DNA from: Ptiloglossa arizonensis
Lineage: Eukaryota; Arthropoda; Insecta; Hymenoptera; Colletidae
NCBI RefSeq assembly: GCF_051014685.1
Contig: NC_135060.1
Coordinates: 4,340,001 to 4,404,000 of the forward strand
Length of the DNA stretch: 64,000 nt
Reading direction: 5' to 3'
Below are positions 13,001 through 24,716 of this stretch, piece by piece; the first letter of the stretch is position 1; every line of letters begins with the position of its first letter. Below the pieces are notes generated by a model. It saw only the letters and a list, made by a program, of their open reading frames with translations. It made no database searches and was not told the origin of the DNA. The position numbers were made by a program, and so were the translations under genes.

Positions 13001-16000
13001 AATTGGATCGCGTAAATGACGTCCACGTTACGGTACGTTCGATAAACGTATCGTTAAAATCTTTCAACAACGAATAAATTACAAACGAATTTGATTTGGA
13101 TATTCCAATGTTCAATGGCGCAAAACTATTCAAACAGAACGTAAAGGGGAACACGATTCAAGTTTAATATTCAATCGTATTTAATTCCTTGGATTTTATC
13201 AGACTCTGGTCGGTTTATTTAATTTAAACTCTCCAATTATCTTGCTCGAAGGGATCATCTTTTTCTCTTACACTTTATCTATACTTGAAAGCCATGATTG
13301 TAAGTCTTAGCAACGTTTACCTGAAAAAGGGCCATCCGAGCAGGTCGAAACGTAGGGACCAAGTGCGTATGAATAAATAAACGAAGATCGTGGTAGCAGC
13401 GAGCATAATTTATCGAAATATAAATATTTCGACATCAGTTTTGGATCTTCCTCGGTGTAATGTATTTATACGGATCTGTAACGAAATTTTCTCCAGGAAT
13501 CGAAAAAATATACATTCGTGATATTATTTTTTTATTTACCGATATCCGAAGCAACGGGTAACTAAATTTGTCCACTTATTTATTATCGAGACCGCTAGAG
13601 TGGTATATTCGTTTTTCGGAGTAGAACGTGTCTTTTTTCTTCAATTTTATTTTTCTCTGTCGTTCGAATTGTTACAAGATTTCTCGATCTTTCAATACTT
13701 CCGAACGCAACGATACGCATATTCGTTTCGGCACATTTTTCCTTTCGACGGTTGTGGAAAAATGTATCATCATTCGAAAGAGAAAAGGTTGAGGGATGCT
13801 TTCACGATTCCCTGGGGAGGCATTGCTCGTGTTTTCAACGACAGGAAAGCATTTCTTACCACGCGGTCAAAAATATCGGTATAAACCCGATCGCGTCGTA
13901 GATATTTAGACTCGTGCTAATGGAAAAGAAGCCTGTTTATTGCTAAATAAAACAGGAATATCGTTCGGTCGTGATGAGGTTTTCAAGTAACTGCCATCAT
14001 CTTTAAAAACTCCTTTATGCAGTGAGGGCTCTCTTTTATAGTATCGTATCAAATTTACGCCTTCCTCTCCAATTTTTATACCTGTAGAATACACAAATTA
14101 ATACATTAACCTCCAGACGACTTTGCACGAAAAATCTAAACACAATCCACGAGATACGAAAAGGAGCTACGAGAACAAAAAATTTCGTTTGGGTTTGATT
14201 CGACACCGTATACTCGTACAAAGTTACTAGAATAACGCGAATTGTTCGAACGATGTGTAAAAAGAAGTTGTAACGCGTTCAGAAGTCGATTTATTGTAGT
14301 CGGCGAGAAACTAAAAAGCAGCGACAGCGGACCGAAAATCGACTTGTGAAACTGAAAGTCAACTTTCGTCGTGAAAGGGCTGAGTGTGATTTACGATGGT
14401 TGAGTGGTGTGTCACTGAGAACGAGATACATATGTATGTGGTAACAGGATCGAGAAACAGCTGAAACTTGAGCCCTTGTAAGACCATCGGTCCCATAAAT
14501 ATGGCTGGTCAAGTATTTCGTGATAAGTGAAATATTGCTTGCCAAAGAAAGTACCAGAATCTTTCGGACAGTATTCACTTACGACTATGCGAATCGTGGA
14601 TCGATATACGATGTTTCAAGAGAAGAAGAATTCGAAAGGATTTAAATTCTCTTCCTCACTTTTGTTTCCTTTCACATTTTTGCGCGTTTTCTATTTTTGT
14701 TTCTCGCGTTCGTTGACAATTAACGCATTCTTCGCACTTGCTGCGAGTTCTTTTCACATTTCGCGCCATTTCGAGTTAAAGAGGAACCCAGTCTCATTGT
14801 TGCAAGCGACAAAGTCGTGAATCTTTTTTTTTTCTGTTTTTTAAATAAAAACAGAATACCGTAATCGCGTATCGACGATATTTTCTCATCGATTTGAACC
14901 CACTGCTTAGAAAGCAAGAATTTTATCGAGTTGGCAATATGTAACTTTAGAATTGCAAGAGGAACCACTGACGCACAAGACCAAGGAGAGCAAATTTCTT
15001 CGAAGTTGTCCTAACTGCTCGCAGATGCGGAAGATACACGTGTAGCGATATTTAAACGAAACTGTAGAGGATAAAGTGCCGGAGTGATTGCAAGACAAAT
15101 TGCAACTATAAATAAATCGCACCGTGCGATGGAAGTTTGAGAGAAAACGTGCACGTATGTAAATCCGAATTCGGTTGTATGTACTTGAGACTGCACGTAC
15201 CCAATGTACATGTGTATTGAAGTACCTGGGCACAACTTGCGCAGAAGTAGGACGTCTGTATCAATTGTGGAAATTATTTCTTGTATGGATGCAAATCGTA
15301 ACCACGAAAGAAGCTTTTATTTATAATATTCAATCATGGGTGTTTTAATATACGAAAGTTTGAAGAAGCATTATAATTAATGATTAAACACAAAGGAATT
15401 TAAGAGAGTACTTAACACTAGATGTACCTGTAAAATAATATGTAAAATTGTTTAAATCGTAACCCTAATGGGTTCAAAGTTAAATATATATTATATTGGT
15501 AGTATTCGGTTATATAATAACGAGGACATTAATTTTCTTCTTACAATAATCACTGAATATTTTTTCGTCGGAGGAATAATATTTTAATTACGATTTGAAG
15601 TATTATTAGGTGTTTCGACTAGAAACAACTAATCGATTTATTTATATTATTTACTCTTCACTTGTGTAATATTAATAACTAGACTAAACGAATACGTTCG
15701 GAGAAATTTCAATATATTTTCGTATATTTGATTCAGGTACATTGTGTATAATACAAGTGTATGTAAATATAGCTTCGGAGCGTGCAAAGATATCCAATTT
15801 GGGCACTAATATTAGCAGTGTGTATATAAATTGGCAAATTACCTGACCGTGTCACATGTTCTTTAAAATAAAATATTTTTCTTTGAAATTAACTTTGATA
15901 ACTGTACCATTAATAGAATTATTAACGCAGATACTTGTTCAGTTTACAGTTTAGTCGCGATACACTTACCTTACAGTATTGTACAAAGGACGCGAACAAC

Positions 16001-19000
16001 TGTTTATAGTTGGAGATCATAACAAATGATAGCAACCACTCTGTGAAACACGTCCCAAGCGTACATATAAATCAACGAAAGTACCACATAACTCGAGTGT
16101 GATAAACAAAGATAGTTGCACAGATTATTCTGGGAAATTCAAGAGTATGTTTCAATAATATTATCAATCTGTAAATATTTTATACTACTATTATATTATT
16201 TTTATCAATAATCAATTACCAAAAAAAATTCAACATATTTTTCTCACTAGCGACGAATTATTTGTTCTGAGAAAAAATGAACAATCGTTTTATCTTATTT
16301 CGCATACATACCGTGTCAGAGTCTGAAATTCTGTAACAATTTTTAATCTCGTTAATATTATAACTATCTCACGATTACAAAATTTATTTACGAATCTCTT
16401 CTAAAAACTTTTTCTAATTTATTATTCAGGTTTCTTGCGGGGTGTTCGGATATGAGATTAGAGTTTATGAATTCGAGTGCAGTTCTTCGTCTCGTTTCGT
16501 CTTGAAAAGAAATTGATTTTTCAATACTAATTTGTAAATTTTCCTCGCAATTTTATCTTCAATCGCGCAAAGCGAAAAACATTTTTCATAACATCTTCCA
16601 TAAAGCGAAGATTTCCCGCTGACGCGCATCTCCATCTCATTGGAGAATTTTCTCATTAGAGGTTTCGCGGGTTTCATTCCTGTCTTGCTTTTCTTTATAC
16701 AGTTTCTGTATGCAAAGCGGAAACGTATGCGTGTGCATATAAAAAGCGTTATTAAAGATTTACACGGCGATTTCTTCCGACATGCTGTTCCATTTAAACA
16801 AGTACGTTCTAACGGTTCTAGACAATTATGCGTACCGAATATTCGAATACGTATCTAACCGTGCATAAATCAAACAAAACTTAATTACGTACACGCAACG
16901 TTCTCCAATAAATACAAATTTAAAATATAACAAAGCGGAAAATCCGACTAATATTCCGTGTCGTTATTGTAGAAAACAGACGAATGAAAAGATACGCCTC
17001 TAGAAATATTCAGGATCGATTTTACGGTATTATTGCAGCGACCTTTGAATAATTTCAGTTACTTTTGTGTCAGTTTTCATCAGTTTAGCCGGAATTAATA
17101 TATTTCTGCTCGTCTACGCGGCAAAGTTATTTCATTTTTGTTCCTCCTTTGAACGGAAAAATTCATTTACAATTAATATAAAAATTCCTCAACAATGGCA
17201 GTTTTCATCTTACCGTTATTTATAGGTTTCGGAACCGAGGTTTCGCTACCATTTTATTCGTTCACGTCGCCAGTTTTCACGTAGGACTTATCGCAGAAAC
17301 AATTTTCGAAGTTTTCGTAGCTTCGACCCGAAATTCAAGTCACTCCGATTAAACGAGGTAACTTATCTGTCGCGTAAAAAATATCACGAAAATCAAGGAA
17401 CAGTGTATTATGCTAATGTATCTTGCAAGTGTGAAACTAAAGTGTGCCAGTAGAGAAAGAATATCTTTATTCGTGTGTCTAGATTTATGAAAAATTTGGA
17501 CAAATCCATCGTGAAATAACTAATATCGTACGTCTGTAATAAGATTTGCCTCGGAGGATTAATTCTCGAGAGTATTGAGAAAAAAAATTCAATGAGAACG
17601 AACGCGTTTAATTCAAAGAGCGTTCGTCGATTGTCGTGGTTCGTCAATACGGAAAATTCGCACCTTTTGTTCGATTCCTTCGTTTCGTTCGGCCCGTTCC
17701 TACGCTTTCTCACGTTCGGTAATTAAATCCTCCCAAGAACGCAATATTCAGCTTATTCGTTGGTACGTTCTCTGTGGAAATTCAAATGGATGAATACGCC
17801 GTTTCAGGGTGCAGGTAAACCGTAGCTGATAATACCTGTGTCGTGAACGAGCATTTTCACGCGGTTCTGCTTGTTCGCGTGCCAAGCTCTCGAATTCCAT
17901 TCAATCGTTCGTTCGTCATAAATTTTCTAAGCAGCGATCCTTCTTGGCAGCTTCTGTGAAACTTCAGAATTGTAGAAGCCCGTATACAAACAATTCGATC
18001 GACGAGTTAATTATCCCACCGATTGAACTGAAATTATCCAGACGAAAACGTTCGAAAATTTAAGATTCACCGCGCGCACAATGTGTCCGGTGTGAGTGCA
18101 CACCTCCTTATCACTGGGATTCGATTGTTTTCAAATCATAAATTACAAAAGGGGAATATACGGTCTTGGTGTTCACGGACACGAGAATATCCGATCGATA
18201 ATTAATTTGTGTAACTCTTTGAACACAGTTTGAAACGAATAACAAGATCGATAGAAATATACGGTCTTGTTAAATATTTTTCATTGGTTTGCAATCTTGG
18301 AAAGATTTCGAGCGCAACTTTGTATTCTTTCCCGGGTAAGTTTTACAAGAACGACATTTTTGTATCTTCAAGAATTTTAAATCGTAGCAACGTGCGCGTA
18401 TGAGTTTCGATTCGACGCGGCGCGATTTAATGGTTAAACACTTGGAGTGTTGTAAAAGTGTTTGTTCGATTTTTATCTACGTCTTCTTCTAACCGTACAG
18501 TTGTAATAATGGCGTGCAATCGTAGACCTGTACCCGTTCCTTTTCGAGTCGTAGTCCTTAAGGTTATACGTACATACGTCAAAGGAAGTGCTCGAAGTGG
18601 GTTCTTCGAGCAAGTAGATAGCTTCGCATTGTCGTTTCATTGATCGTTGAACACGTTCGAAGACTCATGTATTCCGAATTGTGCGGTACTCTACTACAGT
18701 GTAGTTGCGAAGATCTTATAGATCATTAATAAACGATACGAGACATTTTTACGCGATCTTACGTTACTTTCCTTGTAAAAACTTTAACTCGGTTCAGCGA
18801 GCACGATACTTCGATAAGTTTCGAAACTCTTTTTCTTTCTTCGCTCCCTTAATAATTTTTGTCACTTGCGTACAGTTGTCGCTGTAATATCGACGGGACA
18901 AGAGTACACTGTTTTCAATCTTCAATCTTTAGTTTTCAATTTTCGATGTTTTATTTACCATTTTGGATTTTGAATTTTGAATTTGTAATTTTCAATGTTC

Positions 19001-19498
19001 AATTCTCGATTTTCAATTTTCAATTTTCCTGTAAGTCGATTACGGAACATCGGAAGAAAAAATATTGTGCTCCTTCGGCCTTGCTGCATTGAAACCTTCG
19101 CAAGAAATGATTTCCAACGAAACACGTTACTACAATTAAATTAAGACGATCGATATATTCGGTTCACGCTGTACAATAAGACAAAAATTAGCGTACCAAG
19201 AGAGTAAATTTACATAAAACGCATTCTTCGAAGTTTGTATCGACCGTTTACCTCGTTTCGTTAAATATAAATGTGCATAAATTTTCCGGTTGACGGACTT
19301 CAATCGTAGACGGGTAAGAATTTCCATTCGAATCAGAATTTCGGGGTAACGAATAAAAGAGCATCGTTTGGCCCGTTACTCTTTAACTGAAAATCGGAAT
19401 TCAAATTATAGAACAAAGTATCTCTTTGTGGAACGAGCGAGTACAAAATTTAATAATAAATCGTACGTTGCGTTTGTGGGAATTTCGTCGACCATTGA
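10086..19498. other. long AT-rich intergenic or intronic stretch
   Basis: Nine kilobases without a supported gene. Frames are short and low-complexity. A, T and AAT/TTA runs are common (for example 12290-12440). Between 18910 and 19030 there is a degenerate array of ttttcaat-type words (about eight bases, many copies). No RNA gene, transposon terminus or splice-flanked coding segment was recognised. Confidence 0.5.
18908..19030. repeat. low-complexity TTTTCAAT-type array
   Basis: Words of the form ttttcaat, tttgaatt and ttcaattt recur every 7-10 bases for about 120 bases. This is simple-sequence drift; the overlapping Phe/Asn/Gln-rich open frame is a by-product. Confidence 0.75.
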
Positions 19499-20055
19499 TC
19501 GGGTACGATGATCTTTTTCGAGGATTTTGTCAAAATTTGATAAAAAAAAGTTAGAAGAATCGATCCTGAGCGATTCGTGCGCGCGCGATTTGACGGGGAA
19601 AGGGTTTTCGATGATTCTTTTCGAGTATTTCGTCAAAATTTGATACAACGCGAACAAAAGTTCGAAGAATCCATCTCGAGCGATTCGTGCGCGCGCGATG
19701 TGACGGGGAACGCGTTTTCGATGATTTTTTTCGAGTATTTCGTCAAAATTTGATACAACGCGAACAAAAGTTACAAGAATCCATCTCGAGCGATTCGTGC
19801 GCGTGCGATTTGACGGGGAAAGGGTTTTCGATTATTCTTTTCGAGTATTTCGTAAAAATTTCATAAATATGTAGAAAAGTTACAAGAATCCATCTCGAGC
19901 GATTCGTGCGCGCGCGATTTAACGAGAAACGGGTCTTCGATGATTTTTTTCGAGTATTTCGTAAAAATGTCACAAATATGTAGAAAAGTTCTAAGAATCC
20001 ATCCCGAGGGATTGGTGCGCGCGCGATTTGACGCGGAACGGGTTTTCCGAGTGGT
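19499..20055. repeat. 110-base minisatellite, five copies
   Basis: The anchor cgattcgtgcgcgcgcgatt and close variants occur at 19571, 19681, 19791, 19900 and 20009, giving periods of 110, 110, 109 and 109. Each unit also holds a tttcgagtatttcgt segment, an aaaagtt-aagaatc segment and a GC run (gacggggaa). The fifth copy is the most diverged. A frame stays open on the reverse strand through several units and shows the repeat in protein form, but the units are not multiples of three, so the frame shifts between copies; this argues against coding. Confidence 0.92.
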
Positions 20056-20559
20056 AGGAGAAACGAGATGAAAACATTTCTTCTGATCCCTAAACGGTGC
20101 GCGGCGTGCAAGCGCCAAGCAACCCCTATTCGGGGCTGCGGTGGGTGGCAGAACTACAGGGTGGCCACAAGAGCCACAGTTGGTTGCGGGCTGTCGTCAT
20201 GAGCACATTACGCGTCTTCGACCTCCACGACGCGACCTCGTGTCGCCGAGAGATTGCGTGATCGTACAGGTGCGCGTCGGAATCGCCTTTCCGTGGTAAC
20301 CGCGGAAGCGATCCTCGAGTTCCTTGTGCTTCCGTCGAGTGAGTGCGAGAACCTTTCGCGGCGAACGTCTCGCGAACACGCCACGAGTACCCCTGAACTT
20401 CCGGTTATACATCCACCGAGCGTTATTCTTTATCTCCTACCGATCCTCGACGCGGTTCCGTTGGAAGAATCGCGAAGAAACTCGGTGACTGGTTTCGTTG
20501 GGATTCGATCGTCCCGCGAGGATCTCGAGGACCACCGGTTACTCGCTTCGTGTCCGTTC

Positions 20560-21310
20560 TCAATCGTCTCGGAGGGATCCGTTTCGACGAGGGATTCCCG
20601 AGGATTCGAAGACCACGAGTCCATTTTCGATCGCGCGAAAGAGTTTCAACGAGTGATTCGCTCGGAGACCACGAGTTGCCCTACGCGCCTGACTTTCAAC
20701 GAGAGTCGACTTTCGTTACGCGCGAACTCGAACACCGCGAAGTTTACTCTTGGAACCACTTTCTCGATCGCGCCGGAGTCTCGACGAGTGATTCGTTCCT
20801 TGGAAATTCGAACACCAGTTCGATACGAGTTTCTTCACCGACTCGTGAAACTCTCGACGAGAGATTCGTTCCGCGCGAATTCGAAGACGAGTCGCTCTAC
20901 GAATCTAGTTTTCGTTCGTACCGAGATCTCGCCAAGAGAGGTTCCCTCCGCGCGAATTCGGCGACCAAAAATTCGAAACGAGTCTCATTCTAAAACGCTC
21001 CGAACTTTCAACAAGATATACGTTCTCCGCGAATTCAAAGACCGACGAGTTCGATACGAGTCTCTTCTTCTCGAACTTGCCAAAGTCTCGGCGAGAGATA
21101 CGCTGCTCCGCGCGAATTCGCGGAGACGGTAAATTCGAGACGAGTTTCTTCTCGAACTAGCCGAAGTTTCGGCGCGAGATTCGCTCCGCGCGAATTCAAA
21201 GACCGAGGAGTCCGATACGAGTCTCTTCTTCTGAAACTTGGCAAAGTTTCGGCAAAGGGATTCGCTCCGCGCGAATTCGGTGACGATCACGAGTCTCTCC
21301 TCGTTACGAA
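20560..21310. repeat. 79-base minisatellite, about eight to ten copies
   Basis: The anchor ccgcgcgaattc (or ccgcgaattc) occurs at 20871, 20948, 21027, 21108, 21186 and 21267, with periods of 77, 79, 81, 78 and 81. Weaker copies extend left to about 20716 and beyond. Each unit also carries a cgagtctcttctt-like segment and an aagtttcgg or aaagtctcg segment preceding gagattcg. The variable unit length breaks any reading frame, so the long open frames across it are not credible genes. Confidence 0.88.
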
Positions 21311-21812
21311 TCTGTCATCGAAGCGACCAACGCTCGACCGTGTACTCGAACGAAGCACGAAGGTCTCGAAGAGATTGGAGGTTTCTTCTCGGCGTGGTCG
21401 CCCTCTTTGCTAGAAATTGGAAGATTTCGAGCGGTGGTGTCGAAAATTGATTTCGCGCGGGAACCGGGGATTCCCGGTGACGCAAGATTGCGCGTTGCTT
21501 CGTGTGGGTTCGGTGCAGACGAAAAAACGAGTCGGAGGAGTACGTGTGTAAAAATGCCAGCGAGGAGATCTCTACCGGGACCGAGCTCCATATTTAGACG
21601 GTTGCAACGAAACAGACGGATGTTAAATGTCAGAGGAAGTGGTCGCCGCACCGTGGCAAGTTTCGATTAAAATTTTATCACGCCGGAGGATCCAGCGGAT
21701 TCGAAACCTAGAGGAAACCGCTTCGTAAAACGAAGCTTTATTCGGCGAACCGAATTCTAATCCCGTCGTTAAACACGGTAAGCGTGACGAGAATAATTGG
21801 GACGGGGAAGAT

Positions 21813-21890
21813 CGTTGGATACGTTTCCAGTCCATCGTTGGATCAGTTTCAAGTCCATCGTTGGATTCGTTTCCAGTCCATCGTTGGGAT
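21813..21890. repeat. 23-base tandem repeat, three copies
   Basis: Units beginning gttggat start at 21813, 21836 and 21859, each continuing with a variant of acgtttccagtccatc, and a fourth is cut short at 21882. The copies are nearly identical, which suggests a recent expansion. Confidence 0.92.
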
Positions 21891-23400
21891 CGCGCTTCGT
21901 GGAAATCGAGACACGAAGGGACGAGAATGCGCGGGCCACGATCGAGCATCGCCAGATTCAGAGATCCTTTCGATCCTACGACAGAACCATTCGATCGATC
22001 GACCAGAGAATTCTTCGATCTCGCGACAACGGAACCGTCCGATCGCGCGAGACAATTTTTCGTTCGCTCGACGAGCAACGAACCTTTCGATCTCGCGACA
22101 ACGGAACCATTTTCGGCCAGACGCGACACCTCGGAGGTTGGATGAGAGATCTCGAGTTCGTGGATCTGTATCGCGTAGATCTCTGTCGATCTCCGCTGTG
22201 TATAGATCTCTCCGCTCGGTAGATCTTCGGTGTCTCCGTAAACGGTGCCACACCACCGTGGGACTCTGCTGAATAAATCGAAGCCGGATTCCGCAGCGAT
22301 ATAGAACGGAATACCGAGATTATGTGGGACATTGTCGAAACGGGCTAGTGGATCGCGTTTAAAAGATTTACGAGACGCTCGAAACCGCGAGGGCCACGAG
22401 ATCCCGCAAAGGTCAAAGGACACATCGCGATCTAGTCTTCGGTCAACGGTTGGTTCACGGTTCGCGGATGTCCGCGAGCCTGCGTACGAGCCACCGCGGA
22501 AAGGAACACGGAGTTTCGGGGCCTTTTTCGTTTTCCCGCTCGCCGATACGGATCGCGAAACTGGGACGAATGTCTGTCGGCGAATGAAAAAAGTTACGCC
22601 GCGCGAACAAAGTTTCGCCGGCTGTTGGACGCCCCGTCTCGAGACCTCGAGTGGGCAAACTTTTCCCACCGTTTTTTTCCACCGTTGAGAGAACGACGAG
22701 ACGCGGAATACTTGCGATTCACCGTGATGTACCGTGGCCGGTGATAAATCTCACCGCGAAACGATCTCACGGCGTGCTCGATCGCGCGAAGAACGATCCG
22801 TGCACGGTTGGCGGGATCACCGTGGACAGGTGTGTCGTTCGTTGGTGATCCTCGTGCGATCGTACCTGGTCGTCCGATGTCGCGTCGCGTCGCGGTGCAC
22901 GACGATGGAATTCCAGACATTTCGAGAATGTCGATCGCGTCGTTCGAACTGCCGTGGAGAACCATGAGGTGCAATCCGTTTAAAAGGGTCTCCAGGTGAC
23001 TCGACGCCGGAGACACCGGCAACGAACGAACGAACGAGCTCGTGGATAGAGAGGCGTTCGAGCGTGTTTCGGTTCGGGCTGAACGATTTGCCAAGAGGAA
23101 ACTCGAAAGAAGGCTCGCTGGAAAGCACCTCGACCCACCCGCGACACTTTACGCGCCGAGTCTCCTCCGCGAGAACGGGATTTCAGTTTTGTTTTATTTT
23201 TTTCTTTCTTTCTTTCTTTCGCGAAATTATATTTCCCAAGTTTCGAACGAGGATTCGGGAAGACCTCGTTTTTGGGAAACGATCGTCGTCGTCGTGGGAT
23301 CGGATTGAACCGCGAACCAGAGGATGATACCGCGGTTACGTGAAAAAATACCCTCGGGGGACTGTGAGAGGACGAGAGAGGCCAGAGCTGCTCGAAGTTT
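21891..23400. other. GC-rich unique sequence between arrays
   Basis: CpG-rich sequence with recurring gatctcgcgacaacgg words (21960-22110) but no regular period. A reverse-strand frame of 348 codons spans 21623-22669; it starts and ends without recognisable signals and includes the 23-base repeat. A (tttc)n run lies at about 23199-23220. No gene is called. Confidence 0.45.
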
Positions 23401-24175
23401 CGCGGAAGAAGTGCGATAGAAGGTGGTAACTGAGACGTTTCGAATCGCGACAGAAACTACGGGAACGAGATAGCTGCTCCAAAGCTCAACTAGAAACCTT
23501 CGAAAAGAACGTTCCACGGTGTATTCGAGTCGAGGAACCTGGTATCGAATTAATTATCAGGTGTAATTATCCACGGTCGGGCGAACGAGACTGTTTCGAA
23601 CCGTAACGGAAACTCCGTGAAAGAGATAGGGGCTCGTAAGCTCCGCAGAAGCCTTTCGTAAAAAACGTTTCGAGGTGTACTCGAATCGAGGTACCTGGAA
23701 TTCGAATGAAATTCAGGTGTAGAGCGAACTAGACGTTTCGAGCTGCAATAGAAACCCCGAGAACGAGAGAGAAAAAAAGTGCCGCGAAAATCCCTCGGAA
23801 AGAACGTTCCAAGATGTATTCGAGTCCAGGGACCCGGTAGCAAATTAAACCGAGTGTAATTGTTCGCGGTCGAGCCGACGGGACGTTTTCGACTCGGAAA
23901 TTACGCGAACGAGACAAGAGCATATTTTGCGAAAACCTTTGCAAAGAACGTTCCGAGGTACATTCGAGTCGAGGAACCTGGAATCGAGTTTAGTCCAGGT
24001 GTGAAGCAATCTGGACGATTCGTGGTAGAACGGAAACTCCGAGAACGAGACAGAAGCTACGAAGAGGTCTTCTGGAAACCTTGGAGAAGAACGTTCCAGG
24101 GTGTATTCGAGTCCGGGAAGCTGGTACCGGATTAAACCAAGCGCAATAATCCACAGTCGAACGCAGGAGTGGTAT
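23400..24175. repeat. degenerate 140-156-base tandem repeat, five copies
   Basis: The anchor aacgttcc (aacgtttc in one copy) followed by a variant of gtattcgagtcgaggaacctgg occurs at 23508, 23664, 23803, 23947 and 24090, with spacing of 156, 139, 144 and 143. Each unit also holds a gaaact-cg-gaacgaga segment. Copies differ at many sites, so this array is older than the 23-base one. It ends about 225 bases before the candidate exon at 24401. Confidence 0.85.
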
Positions 24176-24320
24176 TCTGCTGCGAGATGTTCACGAGGAA
24201 GATTCTCGGATAGAGTCGTTGTCAGCGTTCCCAATTAACGCTCGAAAGCTGTCAGTTCCAAAGAGGCTGTAACTACACAACGAGAGTGCATTGCGCAGTG
24301 GTTGCAGATTCGAGACGACC

Positions 24321-24422
24321 ATGGACAGAAGAGACGTTCGTCTGGCCGTTCGACAGGTGAACGGTCACTGGTCGAGCACGAACAGCAAGACAGCTTCGGG
24401 ATGCTGCACGCTGTTATGCTAG
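24321..24422 (+). other. short upstream frame overlapping the candidate exon
   Basis: An ATG at 24321 has an excellent context (acc before, g after) and opens a 33-codon frame ending in TAG at 24420-24422, overlapping the ATG at 24401 in another frame. If transcription begins upstream, this would act as an overlapping upstream frame limiting use of 24401. Alternatively CAG/gtgaac at 24354-24362 is a possible splice donor in phase 0 for this frame. Both readings are inferences. Confidence 0.25.
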
Positions 24423-24716
24423 GTAGTGGTCCGGGCAGAGGGAGACACGAATGGTATCCGGGCTTTTATTTGCAACGTCGACGACTTGGATGCAGGATGA
24501 ACCGAGGGGAACAGGAGACCTTATTCCGGCAGAGCCGGCAACTCACGAGGATCGTGCCCTCCCACGAGGACCTCGTGCTCAGCGTCCTCAAATCGCCGAT
24601 CAGCCAGCATCAGCATCACCAGCAGCCGCGTCAGCAGTATCACCATAGCCATCACTCTCACGAGCATCATGTTAACTGCCAAGGTCATCAGATTCATAAG
24701 AAGTGCACGCATTCAG
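24401..24716 (+). CDS. candidate coding exon, His/Gln-rich, unrecognised protein
   Basis: I do not recognise this protein. From the first in-frame ATG (24401) there are 105 codons plus one base before a possible donor, CAG/gtacac, at 24716/24717. The frame is open upstream to a TAA at 24236-24238. From about 24500 codons show strong G/C preference at third positions (runs such as ctcgtgctcagcgtcctc), unlike neighbouring chance frames and similar to the channel exon at 38251. The product begins with a Gly/Arg-rich part, then a basic segment, then SHEDLVLSVLKSP, then about 35 residues dense in His and Gln ending near KKCTHS. After the putative donor the same frame runs into poly-Phe from T tracts, which supports an exon end near 24716. 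It could be an alternative 5' exon of the KCNQ gene 13.5 kb downstream (phase 1 would need an acceptor such as the weak ones at 38218 or 38290) or the first exon of another gene. Confidence 0.45.

Larger units (their letters stand above)
20200..24240. other. GC- and CpG-rich domain
   Basis: Four kilobases differ sharply from the flanks: dense CpG, few A/T runs, many cgcg, tcgcg and gatcgcg words. Because stop codons are rare, open frames of several hundred codons appear on both strands (for example + 20254-21132 and - 21623-22669), but they overlap one another, run through tandem repeats and have no recognised domain. The domain abuts the candidate coding exon at 24401, so it may be a 5' flank or CpG island of a promoter that has been expanded by minisatellites. 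Confidence 0.7.

Noticed and set aside
20254..21132. + strand open frame of 292 codons
   Set aside because: Runs through a 79-base minisatellite whose unit length varies (77-81). Arg/Ser-rich composition is produced by the repeat; no recognised protein.
21623..22669. Reverse-strand open frame of 348 codons
   Set aside because: It lies in a CpG-rich domain where stops are rare, crosses the 23-base repeat, overlaps open frames on the other strand, and shows no domain or start signal.
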